64,000 nt of DNA, from positions 6,696,001-6,760,000 of the forward strand of contig JAKLTH010000238.1 in NCBI GenBank assembly GCA_025175895.1. Direction: 5' to 3'. The position numbers were made by a program, and so were the translations under genes. The notes under the pieces were generated by a model. The model saw nothing but the letters and a program-made list of their open reading frames with translations. It was not told where the DNA came from and searched no databases. Below, piece after piece: positions 35,776 through 47,127 of this stretch. The DNA is from Wurfbainia villosa. Lineage: Eukaryota > Streptophyta > Magnoliopsida > Zingiberales > Zingiberaceae. Within the stretch, counting starts at the first letter, position 1. Every line of letters starts with the position of its first letter.

Positions 35776-36215
35776 TAGATAAAATGCATTTCAAGGTCTT
35801 CTGAGCTCCTTTCCTTATTTATCTTGAAGGTAATAGGCTACCGAACTTAGCTTTCGACTAATCTGATAAGGTACATCCCAACTGAGGTTCCAGCTTTCCT
35901 ACGTCCACGGTAGGTTATAACATTTTCCAAACAAAGTCTATAACTTGAAAAGAGTGAGGGATGACTTTCTTGTTATAAGTTTGACGTATTCGTTGTCGAT
36001 AGACCATAAGTCGAGCTGCTATTTTTTTCTTTTTTCATCGACCAAATCTAATTTGGTTATCCACTTTTCAGAAATATCTTAATCATAAGAACCGACCTGA
36101 GATGGTTCTAGTCCAATTTCGATAGGGATCACTATTTTATCCCATATACTAAATGAAAAGGAGTCATCATCCCAGTGTTTTCCCGAGGAGTTATTCTATA
36201 TGCTCAAAGGATGAT
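35776..36215 (-). pseudogene. gypsy pol remnant (end of integrase)
   Basis: Minus-strand translation shows AYRITP, TPFHLVYG and VIPIEIGLE in order. Then come AARLMVYRQRIRQTYNKKV, SFQVIDFVW and KELRRP, the usual C-terminal landmarks of plant Ty3/gypsy integrases (PFHLVYG, IPVEIG, YYNKRV, DLVLR, PRPWNA). Several stops and a TGG-to-TGA change before AYR show it is dead. The 5' part of pol is missing: sequence beyond about 36280 belongs to a different repeat. Confidence 0.75.
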
Positions 36216-36399
36216 AGATATCTCTTCAACTCAACTTCCTCCGATGTGATCAAGTTTGATTCTTAGACCTTGGACGAGTTCTTGATTGATGATTTTAACT
36301 TATCTATTGTTATGAGGATATGCAACCGAGATAATGATTTGTTGTATTTTGAAACCTTGATACCTTTCCCACAACTTTCATCTTTGAAATTGCCTCCCA

Positions 36400-37330
36400 T
36401 TATCAAAAGTCGACTGCTCCCTTATCCGCTGTCTCACAACGGACTAATCCATATTGACAATCCAGCCAACGAATACCTTAACAGTCGACTGTCAATCCAA
36501 TAGTCGACTAGCCAATCGACTATGAGACATTTTGTACTCGTGTCCACCATCACTAGTTGACTGCCCATCATTGACAGTCGACTATTGTGGACCAGTCGAC
36601 TGCTCACAATTGATAGTTAACTGCCCGAACACAGGTTGAGCAGTCGAAGCTCAGTCAACTACTCGATCAGTCGACTGATATGAGTCAACTAGGCTCCCGA
36701 GTGTCAAACATTCGGCTAGTCGACTGGTCCATAACCCCAGTCGACTAGTAAACTTTAAATATAAGATTTATCTCAAATATGATCCCTCATATTTGATTGA
36801 CCACCTTTAGCTTAAGCCTAAGCCTTCTAGCTACCTTCATTAACCTCACATCTCTCGGATCCCTCTAGTCCACGACTCTTCATCCTTCGCGTTAGCCTTC
36901 AGGTGCTTCCATCGGCTATGTCATACTAACCGAGTCTTTTATCAAAGTTCATTTGGACTTATACCGTTAAGACTTCATGCTTGGATTTTACGCTGCCAAA
37001 ACTTCACCCTTGGACTTCCTTGTCAAGATCCATTTGGACTAATGTCGTCAAGACTCATACTTGGATTTTACGACACCAAACCTACACCCTTGGATTTTTA
37101 CTTTGTCAAGTACCCATGACTTGGACTTTCAATTGTCAAGTATCCATGACTTAGGCTTTCCAATTGCCAAGACCAAACTTGGACTTTCCATACCAAGAAC
37201 ATGCTTAGACTTTCCTTGTCAACTCTATGTTGGACTTTCCAATTGTCAACGTTCACTTGTCAACATATACAACTATTATTTAATTAAAAATTTCTTGGAA
37301 TATGGTGCGAACAACAAGGCATCAAATTTC
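36400..37330. repeat. dispersed repeat with GTCGAC cluster, copy 1
   Basis: The left third has eight GTCGAC hexamers between 36409 and 36745. The rest has many TTGGACTTTCC / TTGTCAAG words. The segment 36770-36960 matches 53400-53560 (ACCACCTTTAGCTTAAGCC, GATCCCTCTAGTCC, GGCTATGTCATACTAAC-like words), so both are copies of one repeat. No protein domain was recognised. Probably part of a non-autonomous LTR-type element. Confidence 0.5.
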
Positions 37331-37422
37331 TAAGAAATGACTAACAAGGTGAATCTTTTTCATGATAATATATATCCATACTTTCAGAATTAAAAAAAAA
37401 AATGAAGCACGTGATATAATTA

Positions 37423-37692
37423 GGGTGGTGTTTAGTTGGTGGGTTTGGAATGAAGAAATGAGAATGAGAATCATATAAAGTGTTTGGTTAATGGTTTTAG
37501 GAAGAAGGTTTGAGTTTCATTCTCGTTCGCCGTCGTCCATTGCTCACTCGACGGTCGTTGACCACCGTCGGTTGCCGACCGTCGTCGGTCGCCGGCCGCC
37601 ACCGGTCGCTGGTCGTCGTCGGTCGTCGACCGTCGTCGGTCACCGCCAGTCATCGACCGTCGCCGATCGCCGGTCATCGACCGCCGCCAATA
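37423..37692. mobile_element. truncated Tourist-type MITE with CpG-rich core
   Basis: Begins after TTA (37420-37422) with GGGTGGTGTTTAGTTGGTGG. It matches the inverted right end of the MITE at 21514-22009 through GTGTTTGGTTAATGGTTTTA and GAGTTTCATTCTCGTTCG, then enters the CGTCGTC core (37525-37690). The expected other end is missing after 37692. Confidence 0.55.
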
Positions 37693-38690
37693 GTATGATA
37701 AATATTACTATAAGTGGATTAAAATTAAATTTTAATATGAAATTTAAAAATTTTATTCGGACTAAAAAATTCTCTATTATTTTTGTCCAATAAATCAAGA
37801 GATATAATTTTTTATGATTTATTTTTTTTATTATCACTGAGAGATTGATAATGAAAAATACTGAGAATGTATGAGAGATAAAGTGGGAAAAATATATCCA
37901 TACTTTTATTATTTTTTTTTATAATGTCATTTTGGGATATATTAAAAGGCATCCATATTTAAAAATAGCTTTGTTATAATAACTTTGTCCCAAACTTTTT
38001 TAATATAATAAAAGTTACTAAGTAATTAAAATATGTTAAAATTATTTATTTAGATATTAATTATAATTAATATAACCTGTTATGTAATAAAAAATACAGA
38101 AAGATAATTTTAACTAAAATTGTTTTAATTATAGTAATTTTGTTTAGCTCTTTTAATTTTCTTAACATTTTGTACTTTTAAAAAATAAAGAATTCACATT
38201 CAAAATATAATATTGTTAAAAAGGATTTATTTTTGGCCCTATTATTTTAAATAGTGATTATTTTATTCTCTCGTATTATATTTTCTTTTAGAATTTTGCA
38301 AAACTAAAAATACAAAGAAAATTTATTATTTTAAAATTAATAACATCGATATATTACAAAATAATATCATATCCATTAATTGATGTAATCGGTAAAAAAG
38401 ACGATTCGCAGCGCCCCGTCGTATCCATTAATATTTGACAGATATGTTGTTGTTTAAATTAATTAATGGTTTAATTTTTTATTAATCGCAATTAACTATG
38501 AAAATTATTATTATTATTTTGGATGAAATTGGCAATTAATTAGACAGATCTGTGACGTCGGCATGACGTAGCGGCGAAAAGTGCAACGGCGGCGAATGCC
38601 ACGTCAGCGGTTGGACTTCTAGATATTTTTAGGCAAACATAAAGCGGGAGCTTTGGTGGGCCCCACGCACCCATTCCATTCCAAACGTCC
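37693..38690. other. AT-rich intergenic DNA
   Basis: No gene recognised. The part 38520-38700 is less AT-rich and contains GACGTCGGCATGACGTAGC but no open frame of note. Confidence 0.4.
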
Positions 38691-38809
38691 CCCATCAAAA
38701 AGGACGCCGTGGGACCCTCACCGTTGATTGATGGAGACGGATTCGGATCACGTCGGGTGGAGGAAGATTTGGTGGTCCCCTTTTGAATTCGAATAGGGTA
38801 AAAATTAAA

Positions 38810-39150
38810 AAAAAAAAAAGAAATCCGGCCGAATCGCGATCGGAATCAGGGCGGGAAGGACCGTCAGCGCCGAGCGATCCTTCTCCTGCTGGATTCCGGA
38901 CGCGATTCGGCCGGAATCCGGTGATTTTACGGTCGACAGTGGCTGCCAAACTGTCGGTTGCAAAATCGTCGGATTTCGATCGGAATTCGGCGTCGCTCGA
39001 GCCTCGCCGGACCGTCGACGAGGTACGCGTCGATCGCGCCAGGTCCGGCGGCCGAAGGTGCCCGGACGACGCACTGACGACAGTGACGATGGAGGTGGGT
39101 CGCCGCGTCGCGTTCGATCGCGGACGGTTCGGACACGCAACAGAAGAAAA
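38810..39150. mobile_element. CpG-rich foldback element, copy B (partial, inverted)
   Basis: Read on the minus strand it matches the left part of copy A in order: CCTCGTCGACGGTCC, CGAAATCCGACGA, CGACAGTTTGGCAGCCACTG (the central near-palindrome), then AAAATCACCGGATTCCGGCC. It borders a (TA)n run at 39151-39170, as copy A does. The other half is missing. Confidence 0.55.
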
Positions 39151-39240
39151 TTATATATATATATATATTCTTATGATAATTTTAATTAAACTTGATTCGA
39201 CTGTTAAAATAAAGGAAAAAAATGTTTGAAAAATTAGAAT

Positions 39241-39556
39241 GAGATACTGTTTCACCGCGAAAAATAAGAAAAAAATTTGATTTGTAATTTTTTTATCTAT
39301 CAAAATAAGTCCTCAAAAAATAAGAAAAAATTTGATTTGTAAATTTTTTTTAGAAAATAAAAAAATATAGGAAATAACGTTTATTGATATTTTTTTTCTA
39401 GAAAATAAAAGAACATTTTTTGAAAAATATAAAAAAAATTATTTTCTATTTTCATATTCGTTTTCTAAAAAATAAAGGAGTATTTTTTTTTTTTTGAAAA
39501 ATTAAAAAACACACAAAAAATAAATAAAAAAATTTCTAAAAACCAAACACTCTCTA
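39241..39556. mobile_element. AT-rich MITE with GTGTTTGGTT-type ends, copy
   Basis: The right end read inward is AGAGAGTGTTTGGTTTTTAG. The interior has TTTTCTAGAAAATAAAAGAA-like runs shared with 27897-28192. The left end is uncertain. Confidence 0.4.
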
Positions 39557-40289
39557 ATATTATCATTCCTCGAGACCGATCCATAACTATAAAAAGGAAA
39601 GTAAATTATCATCAATCTCATACATTTGATACAGTAGAGATTAGGTATGCTACCTGGATAGAAATTTTTCTATATTCATCCTTTGCATAACTCTCGATAT
39701 AAGTTATAGCAAAAGATGATTATGTTTGTCTCTGATGCTCTTTATTGTCGGTTCCTAAGTGATAATGAAGAGAAATAAATCACGAAGGACTATATCCCTT
39801 AATTCGTTGATAAAAAATAATAGAGGATTTTTAAGTCCGGATATAAATTTTAGATTGTACATTGAAAATCAACTTTTGTCCATTTTAACACTATCTATAC
39901 CACTGCAGTCAATGAATTTTTCCGATAATATCTTATCTCTCAATATTAGTATAAAAAGTGATTCGTTCATCCTCAATGTCCTCGTCAATCGATTCCACAA
40001 TTAATATGAATAAGGTAAATCACAGAGAGAATATTGTCCAATCCATAACTAGTATAATAAGTGGACAAACACTCCAAAAATTTACAACATACTACAACCT
40101 TACTATTGTGCTAGTCATAAGCTCCTGTATACCATCTTTTAAAGAATAATGAGTTTTATTTCACTGTAAAAAATAAAGGATACAAAAAGGACGAAGAAAA
40201 ATTAAAAGTTAATTTGACATGGTTCGTGTGCGACGCACATTGTGTGTTTTGTGTGCGAAGATAGAAAATGTACAATAATTTTTATCTCA

Positions 40290-40990
40290 ATTTGTCACTG
40301 TCCATTTTTCATGCGGAGCACTTGCCCGAGCACCGCCGCTCGACATCGTCATCGAGCGGTCAAATTCCAATCACGATCCGACTAGAATCGGGGCGCAGGT
40401 CGATTGACATAGGAGTCAGATCAAATCTCGACCGAAATCCGGTCGCATTGCAACCGCCAACGCTGCGGCTGTAATAGCGATTGTTTCCAGTCGAAATTCG
40501 AACACAATCCGGTTGGGACTAGAGTTCGACCGGATCGCAGTCGGATTCTAGTCGGAAAAGACCGCGATTGCGGTCGCCAACGGTAGCAGTGTTGGCAGCC
40601 ACAATGTGGCCAGATTTCGATCACAATCCGATAAAAAACGACCACGATTCGAGCATGCTTCAATCCCGATCGGATCGCGATCGGATTCTGGCTGGAAATG
40701 ATCGCGATTGCAGCCGCTGGCGATCACAATCACGATCTTTTCCGCCCGCGATTGCGACTGTTAGCAACCTCAACACTAGTGGCCGCAATTCGATCAGATT
40801 TCGATCGAAATTCGACCATGGTTCGGTTGGTCGATTGGTCGTCGATGATGATGACAATCCGACGGGTTCAAGCGTTCACTATAGTGCACACTCAAGGGAA
40901 GAAGAAGATGACGAAATTACTGTGCACCTCCAATCGAATAACAGAGAATGAGTCACACATAGATCGTCGTACTCTCTCTATATATAGAGT
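40290..40990. mobile_element. CpG-rich foldback element, copy C
   Basis: Shares GATCGGATTCTGG, GAAATCCGGTCG, GATTGCGGTCGCCAACG-type words in both orientations with copies A and B. It ends at CTCTCTATATATAG, the same kind of border. Many CpG sites have become TG or CA. Open frames of up to 127 residues here (for example 40568-40951) are repeat artefacts. Confidence 0.5.
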
Positions 40991-40999
40991 ATTTTGAGA

Positions 41000-41825
41000 A
41001 GGAAAAAAATAAATATAGATGAAACTGATAAGAAAAATGTAGAAATACATATAAAATTTTGAAATATCTATTTATGCTCGGTACTTCGTCAGAAATGATA
41101 AGATGTTTAAAATTAACATTGTATATATATATATATTTATTTAAAGATGAAGGAAACAAATAAATAAAATAAAATTAAACCTAAGTAAAAACAAAAGGAA
41201 AGGAGATAAAATAAAACTCAATTTGACTAACCAATTTAAATTGTTTTTTACTTATTATTATTATTATTTAAAAATTATTGAATTGGGACAATAACTTAAA
41301 TAGCACAAGTCGAGCACTCAATGATTTTAATTCAAAGATATGGACAAATTTGGGCATTTATTAGGGAAAGTGACTCGTTGTTCTTATTAATCCACTTTCC
41401 ATGAATAAAAAGCAATGATAATGAATCTCATATTTATTTTAATAACATAAAACTATATCCATTTAATATCTAAAAAAATTACAAATAAATGAATTTAAGC
41501 AGTAACCAATTAATTAATAAATTTGGGCATTTTTGCGAAGGCTTGAAATTTACGATGCTAGTGTTGTGCCGATGTCAGATGACGAAAGAAATGACAAATT
41601 TTATTCGTGTAGTATGAAAATCGAGATTTAAAACTATGATCACAATATATATACAAGTGAGATCTTATTTTACTAAAATCAAAACTAATTAGTAGCTTGT
41701 GGATCAATTTCCATGCACTCTTATTGATCAAATAAAAATGAATAATTATCTCAGAACTACAATGCAATGGTCAATGGTAGAATGTTCAACTCGACTCTCA
41801 TATATATCTACTTTGTAAAATTTTC
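41000..41825. other. AT-rich intergenic DNA
   Basis: No gene or element recognised. A short (TA)n run lies near 41123-41140. Confidence 0.4.
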
Positions 41826-42006
41826 CTTCAAATGGAATGACAGATCAAGGACGCTACAACTGCTGAGACTGTCCACACAAACATTTCCTATTAATAAATG
41901 ATCGAGCTTGAGCTCTAGATATCTGATATTAGTAAAAACAAGTAAAAAAAAAGAAAAGGATAATTCAAGTGCTCAAAAGCTATGCTAGTGATGAAGAATC
42001 ATAATA
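41826..42006 (+). repeat. tandem duplication unit 1, left part
   Basis: This segment (CTTCAAATGGAATGACAGAT ... GATGAAGAATCATAATA) matches 44200-44430 nearly base for base. Its continuation, after the LINE, is 44031-44193. The last nine bases ATCATAATA (41998-42006) are one copy of the LINE target duplication. Confidence 0.75.
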
Positions 42007-44021
42007 CAACAACAACAACAACAACAACAAAGTCTTATCCCATTAGATGGGGTCGGCTATATGAATCTTTCTACGACATTTGACTCTATCCCCTACTATA
42101 TCATCATCTATATTTAAATAAATTTTATTTTGTTTTATTGTTGTTAACCAAGTCTTTTTTGATCTTCCTCTTCCTCGTTTGATGTGTATATTTGACATCG
42201 TTTCACATCGCATAACTGGAGCATTTATTGGGCGTCTAAGTACATGTCCGTACCATCTTAAATGTGTCTCTCGGACCTTTCCTTCAATAGATGCAACACC
42301 AACTTTTTATCTAATGCTCTCATTTCTTATTCTGTCTATCCTCGTATGTCCGCACATCCACCTTAATATCCTCATCTCTGCAACTCTCATCTTTTGTTCA
42401 TATGCTCGAGTCGTAGCTCAACATTCAACTCCATATAACATAGCAGGTCTAATCGCCGTTTTGTAGAACTTCCCTTTAAGTTTTAGAGGCACTTTACGAT
42501 CACATAAAATACCCGATGCTTTTCTCCATTTCAACCATTCTGCTTGTATTCTATGTAAGACATCTCTCTCAATCCCTCAATCATCTTGCAAAAATGATCC
42601 TAAATATTTAAAACTCTCAATTCCAGACAACTCATCATCTCCTATCTTAACACTTGTTTCATTACGTCTAATATTGCTAAATTTAAATTCCATATATTCT
42701 GTCTTTACTCTACTAAGTTTAAAACCTTTCACTTCTAGTGTTTCCCACCAAGATTCTAGTTTAACATTTACTCTTATACGTGTCTCATCTACTAAAACAA
42801 TATAATCTGCAAACAACATGCACCACGGTAATGTGTCTTGAATGTATCCAGTGAATTCGTACATGATTAGTGTAAAAAGATAGGGACTTAAGGATCATAA
42901 AGCTGATCCTTGATGTAACCCTATTTTTATTGGAAATGCTTTAGTTAATCCACCCGAAGTCTTCACTCTGGTCGTTACTTCCTTATACATATCCTTAATT
43001 AGTTCAATATATGTTACACTAACACCTCTTTTTTCTAAAATTCTCCATATTATTTCTCTTGGAACTCTATCATACGTTTTTTCTAAATCAATGAATACCA
43101 TGTGTAGATACTGCTTTTGCTCTCTATACTTTTCAATTAGTTGTCCGAGAAGATGTATAACTTCTATTGTCGACCTTCCTGACATGAATCCAAATTGATT
43201 TTCGAGAACCATAGTCTCCTTCCTTAATCTTTTTTCTATTACTCTTTCTCAAAGTTTCATGGTATGACTCATTAATTTAATACCCCTATAGTTTTCACAA
43301 GTTTGTATGTCTCCCTTATTCTTATATAAAAGAATTAGGATACTTACCCTCCATTGATCATACATCCTTTTTATTTTGAATATCATGTTAAATAATTTTG
43401 TAAGTCATTCAATACCTTATTTCCCTAGACACTTCCATACCTCTATCGGAATATCATTTGGTCCAACGACTTTTCCATTTTGCATTCCATTTAAAGCTTG
43501 TTCTACTTCTGAAATTTGAATCCTACGATAAAAATTTAAATTTCTATACTCATTTGACCTACTTAAATTACCTAAATTAAGTTGGTCTCCTAAACCTTCA
43601 TTAAAAAGTTGATGAAAATATCTCTTCCATCGCTCTTTTATTTCTTCATCATTTACTAGTACCCCTATTGCATTCATCTTTAATACATCTTATTTGATTA
43701 AAATCTTTTGTCTTCGTCTCTCTCACTTTAGCTATTTTATAAATGTATCTTTCCCCTTCTTTTGTATCTAATTTTCGATATAACTGTTCAAAAGTTTTAG
43801 TCTTAGCTTCATTCACTGCTTTCTTAGCTTCTTTCTTGGCTATTGTATACTTTTTCAAATTTTTCTCATTTTTATAAATATTTAATTTCTTATATGCTAT
43901 TCGTTTTTCCTTGACTTTCTCTTGCACTTTTTCATTCCACCACTAAGATTCTTTACCTGGTGGTGCATGTCCCTTTGACTCGCCGAGTACACTCTTGGTT
44001 ACTATTTTTAATTTTGATACC
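42007..44021 (-). mobile_element. 5'-truncated RTE-clade LINE, non-functional
   Basis: Minus-strand reading gives a Lys-rich linker (43927-43649), the start of the reverse transcriptase (VEQALNGMQNGKVVGPNDIP), FIDLEKTYDRVPREIIW (motif A), GLHQGSAL, then FADYIVLVDE where FADD is required, SNIRRNETSVKIGDDELSG and FKYLGS. The C-terminal part is [29 protein letters not shown] and LRWYGHV. The frame is broken by several stops and shifts. The 3' end is a (TTG)n tail (CAA repeats at 42007-42030 on the + strand), typical of plant RTE elements. The 9-bp duplication ATCATAATA at 41998-42006 and 44022-44030 fixes both ends. No endonuclease domain is present, so the copy is 5'-truncated. Confidence 0.9.
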
Positions 44022-44030
44022 ATCATAATA

Positions 44031-44193
44031 GAAAAAAATAATAACAAATATTGTTTGCTCATTTGTTTTTTGAGATTAAAAAATAAAATATAATGTATTT
44101 TACAAGTAAAAAAAAAAAGGTCATCTTTTTCACAGCCTCATATCTCACTCATTCAATATCTCACTCATTCAGTTGCCGGTTCATTTGACATCA
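44031..44193 (+). repeat. tandem duplication unit 1, right part
   Basis: Matches 44430-44580: GTTTGCTCATTTGTTTTTTG, then TGTATTTTACAAGTAAA, CACAGCCTCATATCTCACTC and TTGCCGGTTCATTTG. Together with 41826-42006 it forms one unit interrupted by the LINE. Confidence 0.75.
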
Positions 44194-44199
44194 AATTTT

Positions 44200-44582
44200 C
44201 CTTCAAATAGAATGACAAATCAAGAATGTTGTAACTACTGAGACTGTCCACATAAACATTTCCTATCAATTATATCCTGATGATCGATGGAAAACTTCCG
44301 TCAAAGAAAGTCGATCATCTCCAAAATTAATGGAGCTTGAGGTCTAGATATCTGATGTTAGTAAAAACAAGAAAAAAAAGAAGAAGGGATAATTCAAGTG
44401 CTCAAAAGCTACAAGAGTGATGAAGAATCAAAATAGAAAAAATTAATAACAAATATTCTTTGCTCATTTGTTTTTTGGGGTTAAAAAATAAAATATTATG
44501 TATTTTACAAGTAAACAAAAAAAAAGGTCATCTTTTTTCACAGCCTCATATCTCACTCATTCAGTTGCCGGTTCATTTGGCA
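44200..44582 (+). repeat. tandem duplication unit 2 (empty LINE site)
   Basis: Uninterrupted second unit. At the place where unit 1 has the LINE it reads GATGAAGAATCAAAATAGAA, that is the unoccupied target with one base different. It also has a 45-bp stretch (about 44277-44325) missing from unit 1. It ends just before the kinase stop codon, in the likely 3' flank of that gene. Confidence 0.75.
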
Positions 44583-44644
44583 ACATAGAAGAGAAAAGTC
44601 TCTCTAGGAGGGAAGAAAAAACACATGAATATCCATTAAGAACA

Positions 44645-47127
44645 TCAATAATCTTCAGCTGGTGATGGGTTGTAGGATGTAGGACCAGGCCCTGTGGTAA
44701 GGAAGCTCAGTGTCATCACTACATCGGTCATTAACGGTCGAACAGTCGATTCTTCTTGAAGGCACATTGCAGCAACCGCAACGAGTTGATTCAGTTCCTT
44801 CAGATTGAAATCTCCGTCGAGAAGCGGATCGATCAGCTCGGGGTATCGTTTTTGGTCCCGGAACATCGGCATAGCCTGCAACAACAAGTGAAATCTTAGC
44901 ATTCATAGGCCCCGACCGACCGACCGACGGACGGACGACATAAGCTCAATAGATACATACCCAAGAGACTAGATTTTGTTCTTGTGTTGGCTTAGTGGTG
45001 TCCATCACTCTTCTCCCTGTGATTAGTTCCAGAATAAGTACTCCGAAACTGTACACATCCGACTTGACGGTTAGTTGACCTGAACTCGAATATTCGGGTG
45101 CACTGTAACCGTACGAACCCATCAGCTCGCCCATTTGGCCTAATCTTGCAAGCCCGAAATCAGAAAGTCTCGGGGTGAAATCCTCATCGAGCAGAATGTT
45201 GGACGACTTGAGATCTCGATAGATAACCGGAGGTTTCGCTTTTTCGTGCAAGTATTCCAGACCCTGTGCAGTGCCATAAGCTATTTGTATCCTAGCGTGC
45301 CAGCTGAGTGGTTTTCGATCAGATGGAAGATCTGCTCGACGAAGAAACAACACAATCACTGATCGTTGAGGGTATCGTATGTTAAAAGAACAAACATATA
45401 TAAGAAGTTTCTATGTTTACCTAGCAAATGGTTTTCTAGCGAGCCCAAGGGGACAAACTCGTAGACTAAAAGACGTTGATCGCCGTCGGCACAATATCCA
45501 ATCAAGTTGGTGAGATTCTGATGATGAAGAAGACACAACTTTTGGACTTCAACCAGGAAGTCTTTGTTTAAAGCATTCCTGTCCAGTTGCTTAATAGCCA
45601 CAGTCTGATGAAAATGTACAAGTTAGAAATCAATATCGACAATTCTAATGATTTAAACATTTTACCTGCCCGGAGCTCTCTAGGGAACCTTTGTAGACTC
45701 GACCAAACCCTCCTTCGCCCAAGAGACAATCAGGACGGAAATTCTTCGTAGCTGTGGCTAGCTCGCGAAACGTGAATGTCTTCGCAGCATTACTGCCATT
45801 GCCAGCATCATTTGCTTCATTTGAGTTAGTGGGATTTTCTGCAGTGTCAAATGTTAGTTAAGTTGGTTGTCGGATGATAAGATAAGCCATCGGTGTAAAC
45901 CCTATTCACATGATATTGTAAGCGACTAGAGAATTATTATCCTCTCGAGTTAGCTATACTAGACTTATGCTGCATAAGTAATAGGTATCGCAATTGAATC
46001 TCTAAGCGCCAAGTCTAAAATAGCATTCGTAAAATCTAACATAGAAACAAGAAGGTTGAAATAGCTAAGAGAGGGTTTGTAGGAGAAACAAAGTGAAAGT
46101 TTTACAACTCGCAAACAATACGTTTGAATGATTGAATCCAAGCAAACGATAAAAATAAGGAAAAACACATTGAGATGATCGAAGTGTATTTAAACAAGAC
46201 TAACAATCCTAATTCAATCAAATGCAATGAAGCTGATAAAAAAAGGCATGGATACTACATAGAATTCAATCATGCGATCCGAGGCGGACCCAAACATGAT
46301 TTGTTATAGAATTCAAAGTCGCAATGAGATTGAGGACGAAGCAATAGTAAGTACACGTGTTCATCTTGGAGTCTTCAACTATAACACTGTGAATAGAAGC
46401 ACATAGCAAAGCAAAGCCTAATGCTCCTACAATCCCCATCATATGAAATGGGTTGAGCTACTAATTATGAAGCCTTCGGAAAAAAGAGGATGAATGAAAA
46501 CTCAATTGCTATTCAAGAACTTAGGAAAAGGAATCCAACCAAATCGACCAGTGAATACATCAAAAGTATGGGAATAAAAATGTGATTGCATCATAAGATA
46601 GCAAAAGAAGAGATCGATCAATTTTTCATGCGCATAAATCAAAACAGTGCCCTGATTATCGTTTTTATCGAATGGGCACCTCTTGCCTGTAAAATGCCAA
46701 AACAACACTCAATTTCTCATCTTGAAAATATCTTATTCCGACACTATTGTAGCAACTACTTTGTAGCTGCTACAACATGTTCAGATAAACCAGTTAAAGT
46801 TGATCAAAAATACTATACACAATGCAGTTTTATATAAAAAGGAAATTCTTTATAAACTTGTTCAAAGTTGCTTAGAATTGATCGAAATTGTTTAAACTTA
46901 ATCAAAGTCGCTTCAACATAGCCAAAATCACTTTAAAATTGTCGTAGATCAAGGGAACCTTTTTGTTTTTTTGCCCATTTTTCATCTAAATTACGTGCAT
47001 AAAAGAAATGCTAATGCCAGATACTAAACAGGAAAAAAAAAAAAAACTCACCAGGTGCACCATCCCCAGCCGCTGCTTCAGCTGGGTCGTTGTTGGAGTC
47101 AGATTGGAAACAAGGTAAGCAACTCAT
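44645..47127 (-). CDS. PBS1-like receptor-like cytoplasmic kinase (RLCK VII type), shortened activation segment
   Basis: RLCK-VII kinases act at the plasma membrane below immune and hormone receptors. Exons, minus strand: 47127-47052, 45838-45666, 45604-45421, 45331-44961, 44875-44645. All borders are GT/AG and phases agree, giving 344 residues. The start MSCLPCF has Cys residues for acylation but no Gly2. Seen in order: [22 protein letters not shown] (66-76), VAIK with Lys88, HRD-type YRD (Asp184) with KSSN189, DFG at 202-204, APE at 222-224, then [18 protein letters not shown] and VRPLMTDVV. Only 23 residues run from DFG Asp to APE Glu, against about 30 in PBS1 and relatives. The gap removes the K-T/S-H-V-S-T-R part. 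The catalytic residues are otherwise intact. It is shorter than PBS1 (456) mainly in the C-terminal tail. Confidence 0.92.
46620..46985. mobile_element. worn foldback MITE in kinase intron
   Basis: The left part (GTGCCCTGATTATCG, GGGCACCTCTTGCC) and right part (AAGGGAACCTTTTTGTTTTT) recall the arms of the MITE at 17770-18262. The middle carries similar AGTTGATCAAAATT and GTAGCAACTACTTTG words. It occupies part of the 1.2-kb first intron of the kinase gene. Confidence 0.4.

Noticed and set aside
42179..42466. 95-residue + strand ORF
   Set aside because: It is the antisense of the LINE C-terminal region, which reads clearly on the minus strand.
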